This document shows, one piece after another, positions 40,661 through 51,705 of a DNA stretch of 64,000 nt. The stretch is from Scortum barcoo (lineage: Eukaryota; Chordata; Actinopteri; Centrarchiformes; Terapontidae). The DNA is taken from assembly GCA_023238725.1 (NCBI GenBank), contig CM041546.1, positions 20,158,085-20,222,084 of the forward strand, given 5' to 3'. Numbering within the stretch: the first letter of the stretch is position 1; every line of letters begins with the position of its first letter. The notes beneath the pieces were generated by a model that had not been told where the DNA came from, did no database searches, and saw only the letters and a program-made list of their open reading frames with translations. A program made the translations under genes and the position numbers.

Positions 40661-41999
40661 GAAGCTCGGTGCGTTTAGGTCATGCTCAAACTATGCCTGT
40701 TTACCGATGTTTTGCAAGCTCAGGGAAACCACATCCTGTCACATATTTACCTCCCACCTCTCTCTCTCTCTCTCTCTCTCCCTTTTCTTTTTTCTCTTTT
40801 CAACCTATCTCTCTATGTTGGTGTGTTCTCTCTTCCTCTCTCTCTCTCTCTGTCTGTCTCTTTTCCTGCCTCTCTCTCTCTCTCTCTCTCCCCTGTGATT
40901 GTCTGAAGCAACTGAGCGCTCTGACCCAGCGTCTGTTCAGCACAGCCTCTCCGCCTCTCTGCCTGTCTCTCCAGCAGCCGCACCAGTTCCACTCTGCTGA
41001 CTGAAGAATCCATCTGAGGAGGGAGGGGGTGACAGAGGGGAGGTATGGAGGAGAGGAGGGGGGGGGCTTCACTGGGAAATACCAGAGTTAGAGAGAGTGA
41101 GAGAGGGAGAGAGGGAGGCTGCTGGGTGTTGTTTAGGGACTGTGTGAAGGACTGAAGAAAGATGGGCGGACAGAAATAGTAATCAATAGTTTGTTTGAGG
41201 GAGAGATGGAAAGAAGTGGGGAAGAAAACAGCAGAGTGCCGTGCCACATTGTCAAAACACACACACACACACACGCATTCATGAGTGCACACTGAGTAAT
41301 TTTGGGAGCTTGTGATAAGTTTGACTAAAAAAGAGAGTACATGTGTGGTTGCTGATATGCTGAATAGATAGAACAGATAGTGTGTGTGTGTGTGTGCGTG
41401 TGTGTGAGTCTCAGTACGTCAGTCTTCTGTAGTGGTTATGCATATTTAATACGTCCGGGTCAGGACCCCCTATAGCTCTGTATTTATTATTTAAGCCTGT
41501 TTAAATGAGGGACCACCACTCTGGAGGAACACCGGGGCTTTTGATACAGAGACTGTGATTTCCACAACAACAACCGCTACGAGGACAACAACAACAGCAG
41601 CAGCGGCGGCGATCCGTGTTGGTACAGAGTATCCTTGCTGGAGGCAAACACAAATCTGCATGTCTGCTGACACCAGGGAAGAATTTTCCATCACTGTCTG
41701 TCTGTACCATTAACTCTACTCTTTGCCACGCTTAAAATCCATTGATGGATACAGTAAATGAGTGTGTGGGTTGAGTCCGGTTGGGTGCTTTGTGCTGACT
41801 GTGTGCTGCAGAATTTGATGATTGGTTCAGATTTTAAAGTAGCTTAAAGTACCTATGGTCCATATTTTAATTTAACAGTGGATCACATGCTTACATGTTT
41901 GTAAAAAGGTGTCGTTTGTAATGAGAAATATCCCCCAAATTAGCAGGTTCCCCTCAGCCCTACAGAGCAATTTGGGGTCTTTCATCTTTTTTGGGCTTT

Positions 42000-42175
42000 A
42001 CGGCTCATAACTTTACTGTTTTGGTTCACTCCTGTGGCTCTCATAGCGTCATTTTTGGGCACAGAAGGCGACTGTTTTACCCCACCTATCCAGCACCAAG
42101 TGTCGGAGCAACATAGTTTGCAACTGGCTGGTGAACATGGTGGAGCATTTGGCATATAAAGAGCCAGAGACAAAT
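42000..42175 (-). repeat. Dispersed repeat, inverted copy of the 27.06/49.08-kb family
   Basis: The reverse complement contains GAGTGAACCAAAACAGTAAAG and the words around ATGCTCCACCATGTTCACCAG, matching the plus-strand copy at 49080-49330 in the same order. Confidence 0.6.
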
Positions 42176-43234
42176 CAAAACTAATAGGAGTACTGGAATA
42201 CTGGACTTACTAATGCTAATGCTAATATTAATACATCGCTGCTGGATGTGTAAATAACCAACTGTTGGCCTGTATTTGCTGAAAAGGTGATAATATGTCA
42301 GTGTTGTAGTCACAGTTAGTTTCTGCTGCCATCAAGTGTAAACGCAAGTTTAAAGTTCAGCTGAAATGCACCCAAGGAAAAGCATGACAATGACAGCATT
42401 TCAGCAGGCATAGTTAGCTGATTTGAAGTTTCATGTTTTTGCAAAGAAGTGCCTGTAACACACTGACCCCTGTGTCTGGAGAAACGGGACAGGGGTTGGA
42501 CAGCAGGATCACCTGGTGTGTGAAATGGGTTGACCTGTGGCTCGCTTACATCTTATGCAGAGTGAAAAACTAATGAAAGAAGAGGGAAATTCATTTGGAT
42601 TATTCCTTATTTGTAAAATAACATATAATATAAAACCACCTGTTGTAACATCACTATGCAATGTGATAACAACAAAACCATCTCTACAGCAACTGAACAA
42701 CTCCAGATAAAGGTCATGAGATAAAAGCTTTAGAAACAATAATTAAGTGGGGCCATTTTTTTATTATATAATTAAATTAACAACATATTAGGCATGCTAT
42801 CAAACTAATGGGCTACAAATTATGTAAAGATTATAAAGATTTCGTGTTAATTTTGTATTCTTTTGCTTGTTTGTCTCAGTGATGTAATTAACTAAATGAA
42901 GTTCAAGTTCAAACATATCTTGAATACTGGTTGCAAAATGTTCAGTGTGAATCTCATTTTGCTGCAGCCTCATTTCAACCAGAATTATTGACAAGGACAA
43001 TGACTTTTTTTTTTTCTTTTTGTTTCGCCAGACTCCATTTTGGTTCCTTTCCAGCACGAGTTGAACACATCAGTGATACAGACTATGTGCTGAATGAGGA
43101 TCTTTTACAATGGTGACTATTCTAACAGGCCTTAGCAACTGTTGGATTAGCTAGCTATGCAGAAAGATTGGTGTTTACACAGCAGCACACAGCTGTTTTT
43201 CTGAAATATTAAGGTATTTTGTAGCCATGCAAGC

Positions 43235-43660
43235 AGCTTCTCTCTGTCAGACCACAACTTTGGTCTGAAATATCTGGACAACTGTTAGATGGATTGCTGT
43301 GAAATTTTGTACAGCTGTCTGTGATCCCCAGCAAATGAATCCTGATAACTTTAGCGATCCTCCAAATTTTCATTAAGTGTATTCATCATGCCAAACTAAT
43401 TTGTTCAGTATTTTGGTGTATGACCAAATAGTTGCAAAATGAATGACAGTCTTGTCTGCCTCAGCTGTGTTGCGTTTAGTGCTGATTAACATATGTCAGC
43501 ATGCTAGACCAAGATGGAGAACATGCTGTGCGCCATAGAGGCTAAACATCAGCATTTTGGCACTGTAACCATGTTCGTGTTAGCATATAGCTCAAGTAAC
43601 TGTAAAATACAACCCGACAGAGCCGCCAACATGGCTGCCTTGTTAACCTGTAAAATCTGC
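43235..43660 (+). repeat. Widespread perciform-type dispersed repeat
   Basis: Contains CTGGACAACTGTTAGATGG, GATTGCTGTGAAATTTTGTA, ATGACCAAATAGTTGCAAAA, TTTAGTGCTGATTAACATAT and TAAACATCAGCATTTTGGCA. These are familiar phrases of a non-coding repeat found in many copies in perciform genomes (recognised from memory, unnamed). The open frame at 43514-43759 lies inside it and is not a gene. Confidence 0.75.
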
Positions 43661-45663
43661 ATAATAACACAGACAATGATGGGATTCCTTAACCTTTTGT
43701 CTTTCATTCATAAGCAAAAACAGACAGAGTATGATAGAATTGGGAGCATGTTTTTTTAAGTCCCATATCACAATGTTTTCTTTACAGAATTATTTTGAGA
43801 TATCCTGCGATCTATCTAACAAACACCTAGAAATATCACTCAGAGCATAAACTCCTTGATTGTGGTGAATATCTGCAAAGTGTGAAGTCAATCAAATGAT
43901 GAAATGAAAATAAAAATTAACGCGTGTCAAAAATACACTCGCTGAGAACACCGCTGAATAACAGAGGAGACAAAAGGGCGGCTTGCCTTCTGATGAGTTG
44001 CCATAATTACTGGTGAAGAGCTTCACGTACTGTGATTAGACTTAGCCCTACACAATGTGATCATGACATTGGGCTCTTCTCAAAGTCGTTTTTCGCCTAA
44101 CAGGGGATTCACTCGCTCATTTGCCGGGGTTGTAGCTGCCTTTTCAAGGAGAGCCCCCTTTGTGTCGCTCAGGCGGCGCTACGAGAATCTAACTCCAGGT
44201 CGCAAATTAATGATATGTCTCTTTTAAAGATGGAGATTTCCTGCCTCTGTTTGCTGTCACATCAGGAGCCCCATTAGACTTTAATCACCCTTCCTGAAAG
44301 CACGAGCGGAAACTGCCAACATGTATCTAGATCTGGGCAACGTGTGTGCGATTTTGGAAGGGCATTAGACCAAATAAATGCTCCAATGCTGAAGGGAGGG
44401 GAAGAGGGTCATTCTGGGGAAATCTTATCTTTGAAACACCCATGGAGAGACCCGAGGCTGGAATTAAAGAACAAAAGAGAGGTAAATTGTTAACGTTGGG
44501 TGGGTGCTTGACTGGTTTTCCAGCTCTTTAAGTGAATCAAACACATGCCAAAATGCTGAAGCCATCCTGACTGGCGCTGAGGGTTGAATGACACTAATGA
44601 TCACCCACAGTGTAATTGCCAACATGCTGTAGCTTTGGATAGTGGCTGAAAAAACATGCCAAAAGGTGAAAAACACACATATGTGGTAAGATGACACAGA
44701 ATTTAAATGATGTCATATTCAAATCATACACTTCGATGGGTTTATTGTAAAGCAACAAATTAGGTGTGTTCAGTGTTCTGTAACGTGGTGACCTTACCGC
44801 TGTAACGGGCAATAACGGGCATGCTGTATGTCTTTTGTGGATATCCACTGGTTAACTATAGGACAACTGAAATGGGACAAATAATGTGAGATGAGTTAGC
44901 GAGATGGGCAGCCAAGCATTGTGTGCAGTATGTGCAAGCTGCTGTTTTGCGGAGCCATCCGTCTTACATGAGTGGCTGAGGACTCAGGCAGACAACTGAT
45001 TGGACGGGGACTGTGAGTGGAACAAAACACATCACTGAGTGAGTCTCCTCATTCTGCTGTAAAATAATAATGCCGTTCAATCGCAGGGTCTGTTATATTC
45101 AAGGTTTCGCACAAAGAGCACAGTTATGTCTTTGTCATTGGGCCTCAGCTGATCCCACCGCTCCACTGTGACCAGAGATGTGACAGTGCCCCCCAGTGTT
45201 GAGTGTGGAAATTGAAATTTGTCTTTAAAGATGGGTCTGCATTGCAGGTTTCAGTCAGTACCTCATAATGAAGCACAATAATGTCCTGTGTGGCCTTTAT
45301 TATTGCTCTGTGTGCTTATATCCTATTTCAATAGCTAAATTACTGAATTACTGAAAAACTACCTTTTAGCTAACGCTGGTGTATTTACAGCAGTGCTTAT
45401 TAATGTCTGTCACTGTTGAATAAACCAGTCATTAAAAAAGTGAATAATCCCTTGTGTTGGATGGGGATACAAAATCAAAATCACAGAATCTCTTTCACAG
45501 TCTGTGATTTTGCTTTCTTTTGGTTTGTGATTAAACCTAAGTGGTGACTCACACATCAGGTATGAAACAGTAATGAACCAGAAACCTGGAGTGCAGCAGT
45601 GTCTCAAATCATTTCCTATTTTCCACATAATGCACTTCAAACATGTACATGACTATTTGTTTA

Positions 45664-45735
45664 ATGGTAAATTGACTGCACTTATATAGCACCTTTGCAA
45701 TCTTCTGAACACTCATGGAGCTTTACACAATACAT
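45664..45735 (+). repeat. Host dispersed repeat, left part (interrupted by a SINE)
   Basis: Begins AATGGTAAATTGACTGCACT and TATATAGCACCTTTGCAATC, the typical head of a common teleost repeat. It is split at 45735 by the SINE and resumes at 46111. Confidence 0.75.
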
Positions 45736-46098
45736 CCATCCATCCATTTTCCTAACCCACTTTATCCTGAGAACACAGGGTCACGCGGTGCTGGAGCCTG
45801 TCCCAGCTATCTTTTGGGCGCGAGGCAGGGTACACCCTGGTTGGACGCCAGTCAATCGAGGGCTAACACAGATGACATACAACCATTCACACTCACATAC
45901 ACACCTAGGGGCAATTTTAGACTTATCAATTAACCTAACATGCATGTCTTTGGATTGTGGGAGGAAGCTGGAGTACCCAGAGAGAACCCACGCAGGCACA
46001 GAGGAGAACATGCAAACTCCACACAGAAGGGCCTGCCTCAACCAGGGATTGAACCCAGAACCCTCTTGCTGTGAGGCAACAGTGCTAACCACCACACC
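45736..46098 (-). mobile_element. tRNA-derived SINE inserted in another repeat, 12-bp target duplication
   Basis: Read on the minus strand, the element starts with an A-box-like TGGTTAGCACTGTTG, has a B-box-like GGGTTCAATCCC (46045-46056), a long tRNA-unrelated body containing the common fish phrase around GTGGGAGGAAGC, and a tail of GGAT tetranucleotides (45736-45752). The 12-bp TACACAATACAT occurs at 45724-45735 and again at 46099-46110, an exact target-site duplication typical of LINE-mediated integration. I do not assign a family name. The open frames of 126-151 residues across it are spurious. Confidence 0.85.
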
Positions 46099-46110
46099 TA
46101 CACAATACAT

Positions 46111-46365
46111 ATCATTCACAAATTCACACTCGGTGGTGGCTGATATGTAAGGTGCCAACATTTTAATCAGGATCTAATCTAATCGTTCATGTGTGAAGCC
46201 CAGCCATAGATGTGTGTGTTCATGTGTGTGTGTTGATCTGTGTGTGAACGCCTTCGGGAGCAGTTTTTAGTTCAGTAGCTTGCCCAAGGCCACTTTGACA
46301 TGCGAACAGGAGGAGCCGTGGATTGAACTCGACAACTCTCACCATCACCTGAGCCACAGTCACCT
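46111..46365 (+). repeat. Host dispersed repeat, right part
   Basis: Continues the repeat begun at 45664: a CATTCACAAATTCACACTCG word, then a TG-rich stretch, then CTTGCCCAAGGCCACTTTGA, CATGCGAACAGGAGGAGCCG and TGGATTGAACTCGACAACTC. Spacing to the left part is restored if the SINE and one copy of its 12-bp duplication are removed. Confidence 0.7.
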
Positions 46366-46704
46366 GGGTTTAATGTTTGCAATGCATATATGACCGAAAT
46401 ATGAATTTACACTTCACAAGAGAGTATTTAGTGACTGACAGAATGAATGTTTAAGTGATTTTTGACAAAACTCATGTAGATTAAAATTTTGATACAAAAA
46501 CACTAAAGAGTAGCATTAGCACATTAGCACCACCACAAGAGATCTTTGACAAAAGTTCAACAATGACCCACAGCTATGGTGAGATTCATTGTATATTTGT
46601 ATGCATCTGCTGTTAGCTTCTGTCAGACTTTTCAAAGTTTTATTGTTATCTAACATAGTATATGTTCACATGTTGAAAATATAAAGGCACAAAAGCCACG
46701 TTAA

Positions 46705-47642
46705 AGCCATGTGTACCTCCTCCATCCTCGGTATTGATATTGGAGCCCCTCAAGGGTGTTTCCTTAGGCTCCTGCTGTACTGACTGTCCACACATGACTG
46801 TATGGCTCCATCACCATCATCAACTTTGCTGATGGCACAGTCGTGGTGGGCCTGACTCACCTGGAGAGCCTGTGCTAGGAGAACAACTTCTGTGAATGTT
46901 AACAAGACTAAAGAGCTGATAATTGATTTCAAGAGGAAACAGGTCAGAGGAACTGACAACCCCTCCGGGTCAATAGGAGCCTTGTGGACACCTCCGTATG
47001 CCTCGGTGTCTGCATCACATCATGGCCCTCTCACATCAGCACCTTGGTAAAGATAGCTGGCCAGCAACTCTACCTGCTTATATGCCTACAGGATGTCAGG
47101 CTGTCCCTTAAGGTGCTAAAAACTTTCTACACCTGCACAGAAGAGCGTTTCCTGACAGGCAGAATCACTGCTGGTTTAGGAGCAGCTCTAAGAGGGACGA
47201 CCTGGCCTTGCAGAGGGTGGTGCAGTCAACAGAACAGTCAGATGTCATCTCTCAGCCCAACAGGACATTTACACAAGGAGGTGCAGGATGAGGGCTGAGA
47301 GGATCATAAAAGACTGCCATCACCCCAACAGCAGACTCCTCTTTCTGCTGGGTCAGGGAGGCGTTACCGTTGCCTCAATGCTAAATCAGAGAGGATGAGG
47401 AGGAGTTTCTTTCCTCAGGCCATCGAGGTCATGAACCAGACTTTCATATTGTGTTTCAGTCTTCTGAATCTCATCCATGGCCATAATGCGTAGTTGTTCC
47501 TACGGATATATTGTTGTTGATATATACTTATCTATTGTTTTATTGTTTCTATTGACTAGATGCTTCTGGAGGAAGTACGGCACAAACAGCCATTTTGTAT
47601 TGTGTATGATTGTTGATGTGACAAATAAATGTGATTTCATTT
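46705..47642 (+). mobile_element. Dead L2/CR1-type LINE, 3' end of the reverse transcriptase plus tail
   Basis: From 46743 the frame reads GAPQGCFLRLLLY, a stop, then LSTHDC, corresponding to the GAPQGCVLSPLLY...THDC block of L2/CR1-class reverse transcriptases. The FADD catalytic box follows as FADG (NFADGTVVVGL), then IIDFKRKQ. Frames shift repeatedly further on (fragments such as KTFYTCTEERFLTG near 47125 and IIKDCHHP near 47306). The 3' end carries a GTGACAAATAAATGTGATTTC-like tail typical of such elements. It is 5'-truncated, has stop codons and a lost catalytic Asp, and so is inactive. Confidence 0.8.
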
Positions 47643-48244
47643 GACTGCAATTTTAGCATTCAAATTGTATCAATATCTCTTTTATTACTCTTATACCTTT
47701 TAATAGAACCTGTCAACTATAGACTCTTGGGCCGTGTGCATTCATTCAATATATTTTTTATTCTTTTTTTTTTTTTTTTTTATACAATGATTATATACCT
47801 GACTTTGCAACAGTGGTGAACAAAAAAAGATTTCCAACAAAAGCCTTCAACCTTTCTCACATAATTTTCACAGAGGCACGCTACATTAGGCTGTCAGTTT
47901 CCTGCCCGGGGTGTCCGCCTGTAGCTGCTCTCAGGGCTGTCTGGCATTCTGCTCCATAATGGCCACTATTACTTTAAATGGTGCGCCTTTATTCATACTT
48001 CTTATGAAAAGATTTAGTTCCAAGAAAGCCATATCTTCATGTATACAACGCCATTGGTACATAAAGCACTACACCCAAGATATCCATCATCGCATAGAGC
48101 ATTTAACACTGTTGACCGTGGAGAGCAAACACACCGTGGTTTTTATTTCATATTGTATATCATCAGTTATCAGTTATCTTATAAATTTAACATTACATTA
48201 TGTCAATGTCACACCAAACCTGATATTTTCATTTTTAGCTACGC

Positions 48245-48495
48245 TGGCAGCATGGCTCTAGGGTCCACCTGTCTGTCAGTCAGTCCACACTGACATATCT
48301 CAGTAACTATTAGATGGATGTCCATGCAGTTGTGTACAGAAATGCATCGTCCATATCTCTAGCACGGTAAATGTTTTCAATTATTATTAAGATCTCATCT
48401 ACCTGATGGTAGCAAACAATGTTCCCGGATGATGAACGTTAATACATTTGGTCAACTCCTGATATTTCCCTTTGCACCACCATGGCTAAACGCAT
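48245..48495 (+). repeat. Dispersed repeat fragment related to the 43.2-kb copy
   Basis: Words such as TCAGTAACTATTAGATGGAT, TGTGTACAGAAATGCATCGT and a GATGATGAACG-TAATA motif match the order in the 43.2-kb repeat with substantial decay. Confidence 0.55.
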
Positions 48496-49079
48496 AAGCT
48501 AAATAGACCTATGTACGGATAGAAAATTCAGCATTATGAAAAAGATGTGAGTACATGGCTCCCTATTCCAAGACAAAGCATACCCAAAAAAACAAGCTCA
48601 TGTAGACCTTGTCTTTAACCCCCTAAGACTGTCTGACGCTGACTAACTATTGTACAACAAATGATCCAGTAATGCATTAAGTAAAGAGGCGATAGCTCTT
48701 AATGCTTTTGGTGCATTAAGACACATAATCAAGAATCAACAGAGCGGGATGTGTTGTATACCGAACATACAAAGATAAAATTCTGCTTTGTGTGCAAGTA
48801 ATTTCTTACAGCGTCTGCAAATCCATTTACTTCGCAGTCAATCTTCAGTTAATCTTCAGATAAACTATCAGTCTTTGTGTGTCCAGGAAGTATATATAAA
48901 AAAATTGAAAATAAATTCTAGTACTATATGGACTGTACTGAATTTCCACATAAAACTCATTAAATATTGTAGGTAGACTAATGGGCTAAATGAGTACCGT
49001 AGTTCTCCAGTGCATTATGAGCACCCTATTCATAGTGATCATTTGTGAGATTGCAATATACTTTTTTTTAAACATCTTT

Positions 49080-49330
49080 TAGCTCTGTTTAAGTCTCTGC
49101 AACTCCTCAGGGAATACCAGGCTCTTTAGATGCTAAATGTTCCACCACAATATGGTCACCAGCTAGCAGATCATTTTATTTGTCTGTCGTTTGGCTGGGA
49201 AGTAGTTTACTGAACTGCAGGTTTATTAGAGCTCTGTGTGCTGAAAACAGCTGCCTGCTACAGCTGGAAACAATGTTGATAAGAGTGGTGGGAGTGAATC
49301 AAAACAGTAAAGTTGTAACATGAAAAACAT
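49080..49330 (+). repeat. Dispersed repeat, copy 2 of the 27.06-kb family
   Basis: Ordered match to 27060-27330 and, inverted, to 42000-42175. Includes GGCTCTTTAGATGCTAAATG, AGCTCTGTGTGCTGAAAACA, GAGAGTGGTG-like and GAATCAAAACAGTAAAG words. Confidence 0.7.
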
Positions 49331-49818
49331 TCAAATATTTCAAAGAGCAAAGTGGAACTGCAGTCAGATCATAATGTGTGTACACCATGAGCAACAATTT
49401 TAACATTAGTAACTGATCCATTGTTGATATGAAATATTGATTAGTGAAGCTTCAGCCTCTTTTTCTGTCATTTTTTAAAGAAAAAAAACTTTGAAAAAAA
49501 ATTAACCTAAGGCCATGTTTTTCAGTTTAGCACCAGAAAGCAACAAAAAGAATGTATTAATATAGAAGATGTGTTGAATATTTATACTTTCCAGAAATTG
49601 ATCCATTCTGTTTGATCAGCTACTTTTCAAAAATATTTTTTCAAAGATACCAACAAGCCCTACATTTAACTTTTTGATTAAAAAGCATTTAAGATATGTT
49701 ATCTCATATTTCACCTCTAAGCTTGTACTGACATGTCAAAGACAATCTTGCTGTCAGTGTTTGCTTTGTATAACCAAACTCACACAGACTTACGCTGGTT
49801 GTTTGCAGTGATACTACG

Positions 49819-50050
49819 GGTGCAGACATGGAAAAATATGCATAAACTTAAGAAAACACATGCAGATATACAAAACACAAACAAATTAAGAAATTATGTT
49901 CATCCATTTTACAACACATGCACAGCATTTAGAAAACACATTGCAAATACAGAAATGCTGCAAATACAGAAAAGCTACAAATACAAACACAAACAGATAT
50001 TTTAAAAAAGTAAAAACAGAAACACACAGCAAACACAAAATACAGTAAAT
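49819..50050 (+). mobile_element. Left arm of a long inverted-repeat (foldback-like) element with internal GCAAATACAGAAA repeats
   Basis: The outer about 170 bp is an imperfect inverted copy of 52275-52467, including an exact 22-bp inverted match (49915-49936 against 52345-52366). The inner part has degenerate tandem units of the type TGCAAATACAGAAA, which resume at 51706-51880 on the other side of the Tc1-like insertion. Class unknown; no transposase recognised. Confidence 0.65.
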
Positions 50051-50647
50051 ATACACTGCTCAAAAAGATCAAGGAAGCACTTAATCATCACAGTATAAGA
50101 CCAAGTCAATTAAACTTCAGTCATATCAATCTACCTGGTTAGAAGGCATAAGATTGTGAATCAGTTTCACTTGTTTTGGTGCAAATGAAAGTGATAACAG
50201 GTGCACTGGACAGGAAACAAAAAGATAAACCCCAAAAACAGAATGGTTTCACAGGTAATGGCCACAGACAATTGCTCTCTCCTTATTCTTACTGACTAAT
50301 TCTTCTCTGGTTTTGTGTTTTTTTACTGTCTTTGTCACTACTGGTAGCGTGAAGCGGTACCTGCAGCCCAGGTAGTCCAGCTCCTCCAGGATTGCACATC
50401 CATATGTGCCCTCATAAGTAGGTTTGTTGTGTCTCCCAGCACAGTCTCTGGACTGTGAAGCCCGGAGCAGTGCATCAACCCAGCAGCAGAAGTGGTATCT
50501 GCTCCTTTGTGCAAGGAGGAACAGGAGGAACACTGCCAGAGCCCTACAAGATGTCCTCCAGCGGGCTACTAGTGTACATGTTTCTGACCAAACTGTTCAT
50601 GAGACAGACTCCATGAGAGTGGCATAAAGGCCTGAGATCCTCTAGTG

Positions 50648-51173
50648 CAGTGTTTCTCAAATAGTGGGGCGCGCGCCGAGGTGCCAGGTGGGGCGCGAGA
50701 GGCGGGGCCGCCCGCTCAACCCAGTAGAAGAAGTACAAAGTAAATGTAAATGTTATGCACTTTTCATCCCTTCTGATAAGCTGAAATATAAGCAATATTG
50801 TTGCAAATCTTTGCACAAAAAAGCAAATGTTAAAAAGTCATATACAGTGGTGCCTTGACTTACGAGTTTAATTCGTTCCGTGATGTAACTCACATTATTC
50901 CGCTGCGAGCTAAGCGCTTCAAGTGACCGAGGAGACTCACTGTGGCGTCACTGCGCCAACTAACGGTGTGATATCTGACACTTGTTCGTAACTCGAGCTT
51001 TAGCTCTCAACTCAACTAATTTTATTAATCTATTTTGATAATCAGGTGATTGTATGCAGAATGCTGGTGACAGCAACTCATACAGTGGTTTGTACAGATA
51101 AATAAATAGGTGGGGGCGTGAAAAAAATTCTGTCCCCTAGGGGGGCATGACAGAAAATAATTGAGAACCACTG
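50648..51173. mobile_element. Non-autonomous hAT-type element nested in the Tc1-like element, perfect 8-bp target duplication
   Basis: Left end CAGTGTTTCTCAAATA, right end (reverse complement) CAGTGGTTCTCAATTA. Both are typical hAT termini. CTCTAGTG immediately precedes (50640-50647) and follows (51174-51181) the element, an exact 8-bp duplication as hAT transposases make. The 526-bp element has no transposase. GC-rich subterminal sequence at the left (GGGGCGCG words) and GGGGGGCATG near the right resemble other fish hAT miniature elements. Its interior carries a piece of a further repeat (50847-51010). Confidence 0.9.
50847..51010 (+). mobile_element. Fragment of another DNA-transposon-like repeat inside the hAT element
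   Basis: TACAGTGGTGCCTTGACTTA followed by CGAGTTTAATTCGTTCCGTG is the start of a dispersed repeat I recognise from fish and reptile genomes. CTTGTTCGTAACTCGAGC and CTCTCAACTCAA near 50985-51015 look like its interior. The opposite terminus is not visible, so it is truncated or was captured before the hAT element moved. Confidence 0.5.
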
Positions 51174-51705
51174 CTCTAGTGGGACCTGTGCTCACAGCCT
51201 AGCACTGTATAGCTCGATTGCCATTCTCCAGAGAACACCAGAATTGGCAAGTCGGCCATTGGCGCCTTGTTCTCTTCACAGATGAGATCAGGTTCACACT
51301 GAACACATGTGACAGACGTGAAGGAGTCTGGAGACAATGTGATGAACATTATGCCGTCTGCAACATCATCCAGCATGTCCAGTTTGGCAGTGGGCCAGTG
51401 ATGCTCTGGGGAGGGATATCTTTGGAGGGATCCCCAGTCCTGGATCAGGGCACACAGGAGCAATGTGCATTACTGAGTCACATTATGAGTTGCCTTGATG
51501 AAAGTTGGATCAGCTTGGTATTTCAATTTTTTACTTTGATTTTTGGTGTGATTTTGAATCCAGCCCTCAGTCGCTTGGTGATTTTGGTTTCTACTGACTG
51601 TTGTCATTTTGTTCTCAATGTTACACAATGTACAGTATAAAATTTGAACTTTTGTGCAAGATCTGATGTGTTATATGTGTATCCTTAATTTTTTTAAGCA
51701 GTGTA

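Larger units (their letters stand above)
39480..41410. repeat. Microsatellite-dense island
   Basis: At least a dozen arrays in 1.9 kb: CA at 39510-39534, CGCA/CG at 39670-39701, CA at 39760-39782, CA at 39995-40014, GT at 40060-40083, CA then GA at 40228-40270, poly-G at 40423-40434, GA at 40521-40549, CT at 40757-40781, further CT at 40838-40851 and 40871-40890, CA at 41257-41275 and GT at 41381-41408. The island coincides with the probable rftn1 first exon and promoter. Open frames across it translate as repetitive Ser-Leu, Arg-Glu, Cys-Val or Thr-His and are not genes. Confidence 0.95.
50054..51703 (+). mobile_element. Decayed Tc1/mariner-type transposon with TA duplication, interrupted by a hAT element
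   Basis: The ends are inverted repeats, CACTGCTCAAAAAGATCAAG on the left and CACTGCTTAAAAAAATTAAG on the right (reverse complement), each flanked by TA (50052-50053 and 51704-51705). Transposase remnants are recognisable: the DNA-binding region near 50505-50600 (RRNRRNTARALQDVLQRAT) and the start of the DDE domain near 51218-51450 (HWRLVLFTDE.RFTL, then VMLWGGISLEG). The first catalytic Asp (in FTDE) is kept, but the sequence jumps from about 51450-51490 to the 3' non-coding end, so the other catalytic residues are deleted. Non-autonomous and dead. Confidence 0.9.

Noticed and set aside
40166..41292. Several open frames of 80-160 residues on both strands in the microsatellite island
   Set aside because: They translate simple repeats (Ser-Leu, Arg-Glu, Cys-Val, Thr-His) and have no conserved domain.
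43514..43759. 81-residue open frame starting MENMLCAIEAKHQH
   Set aside because: It lies inside a widespread dispersed repeat; the same phrases are non-coding elsewhere.
45695..46161. Open frames of 151 (+) and 126 (-) residues
   Set aside because: They lie within the SINE and its host repeat.
51218..51640. 140-residue transposase-like open frame as a functional gene
   Set aside because: It is a fragment of the Tc1-like transposase without the second and third catalytic acidic residues, and runs into the 3' non-coding part of the element.
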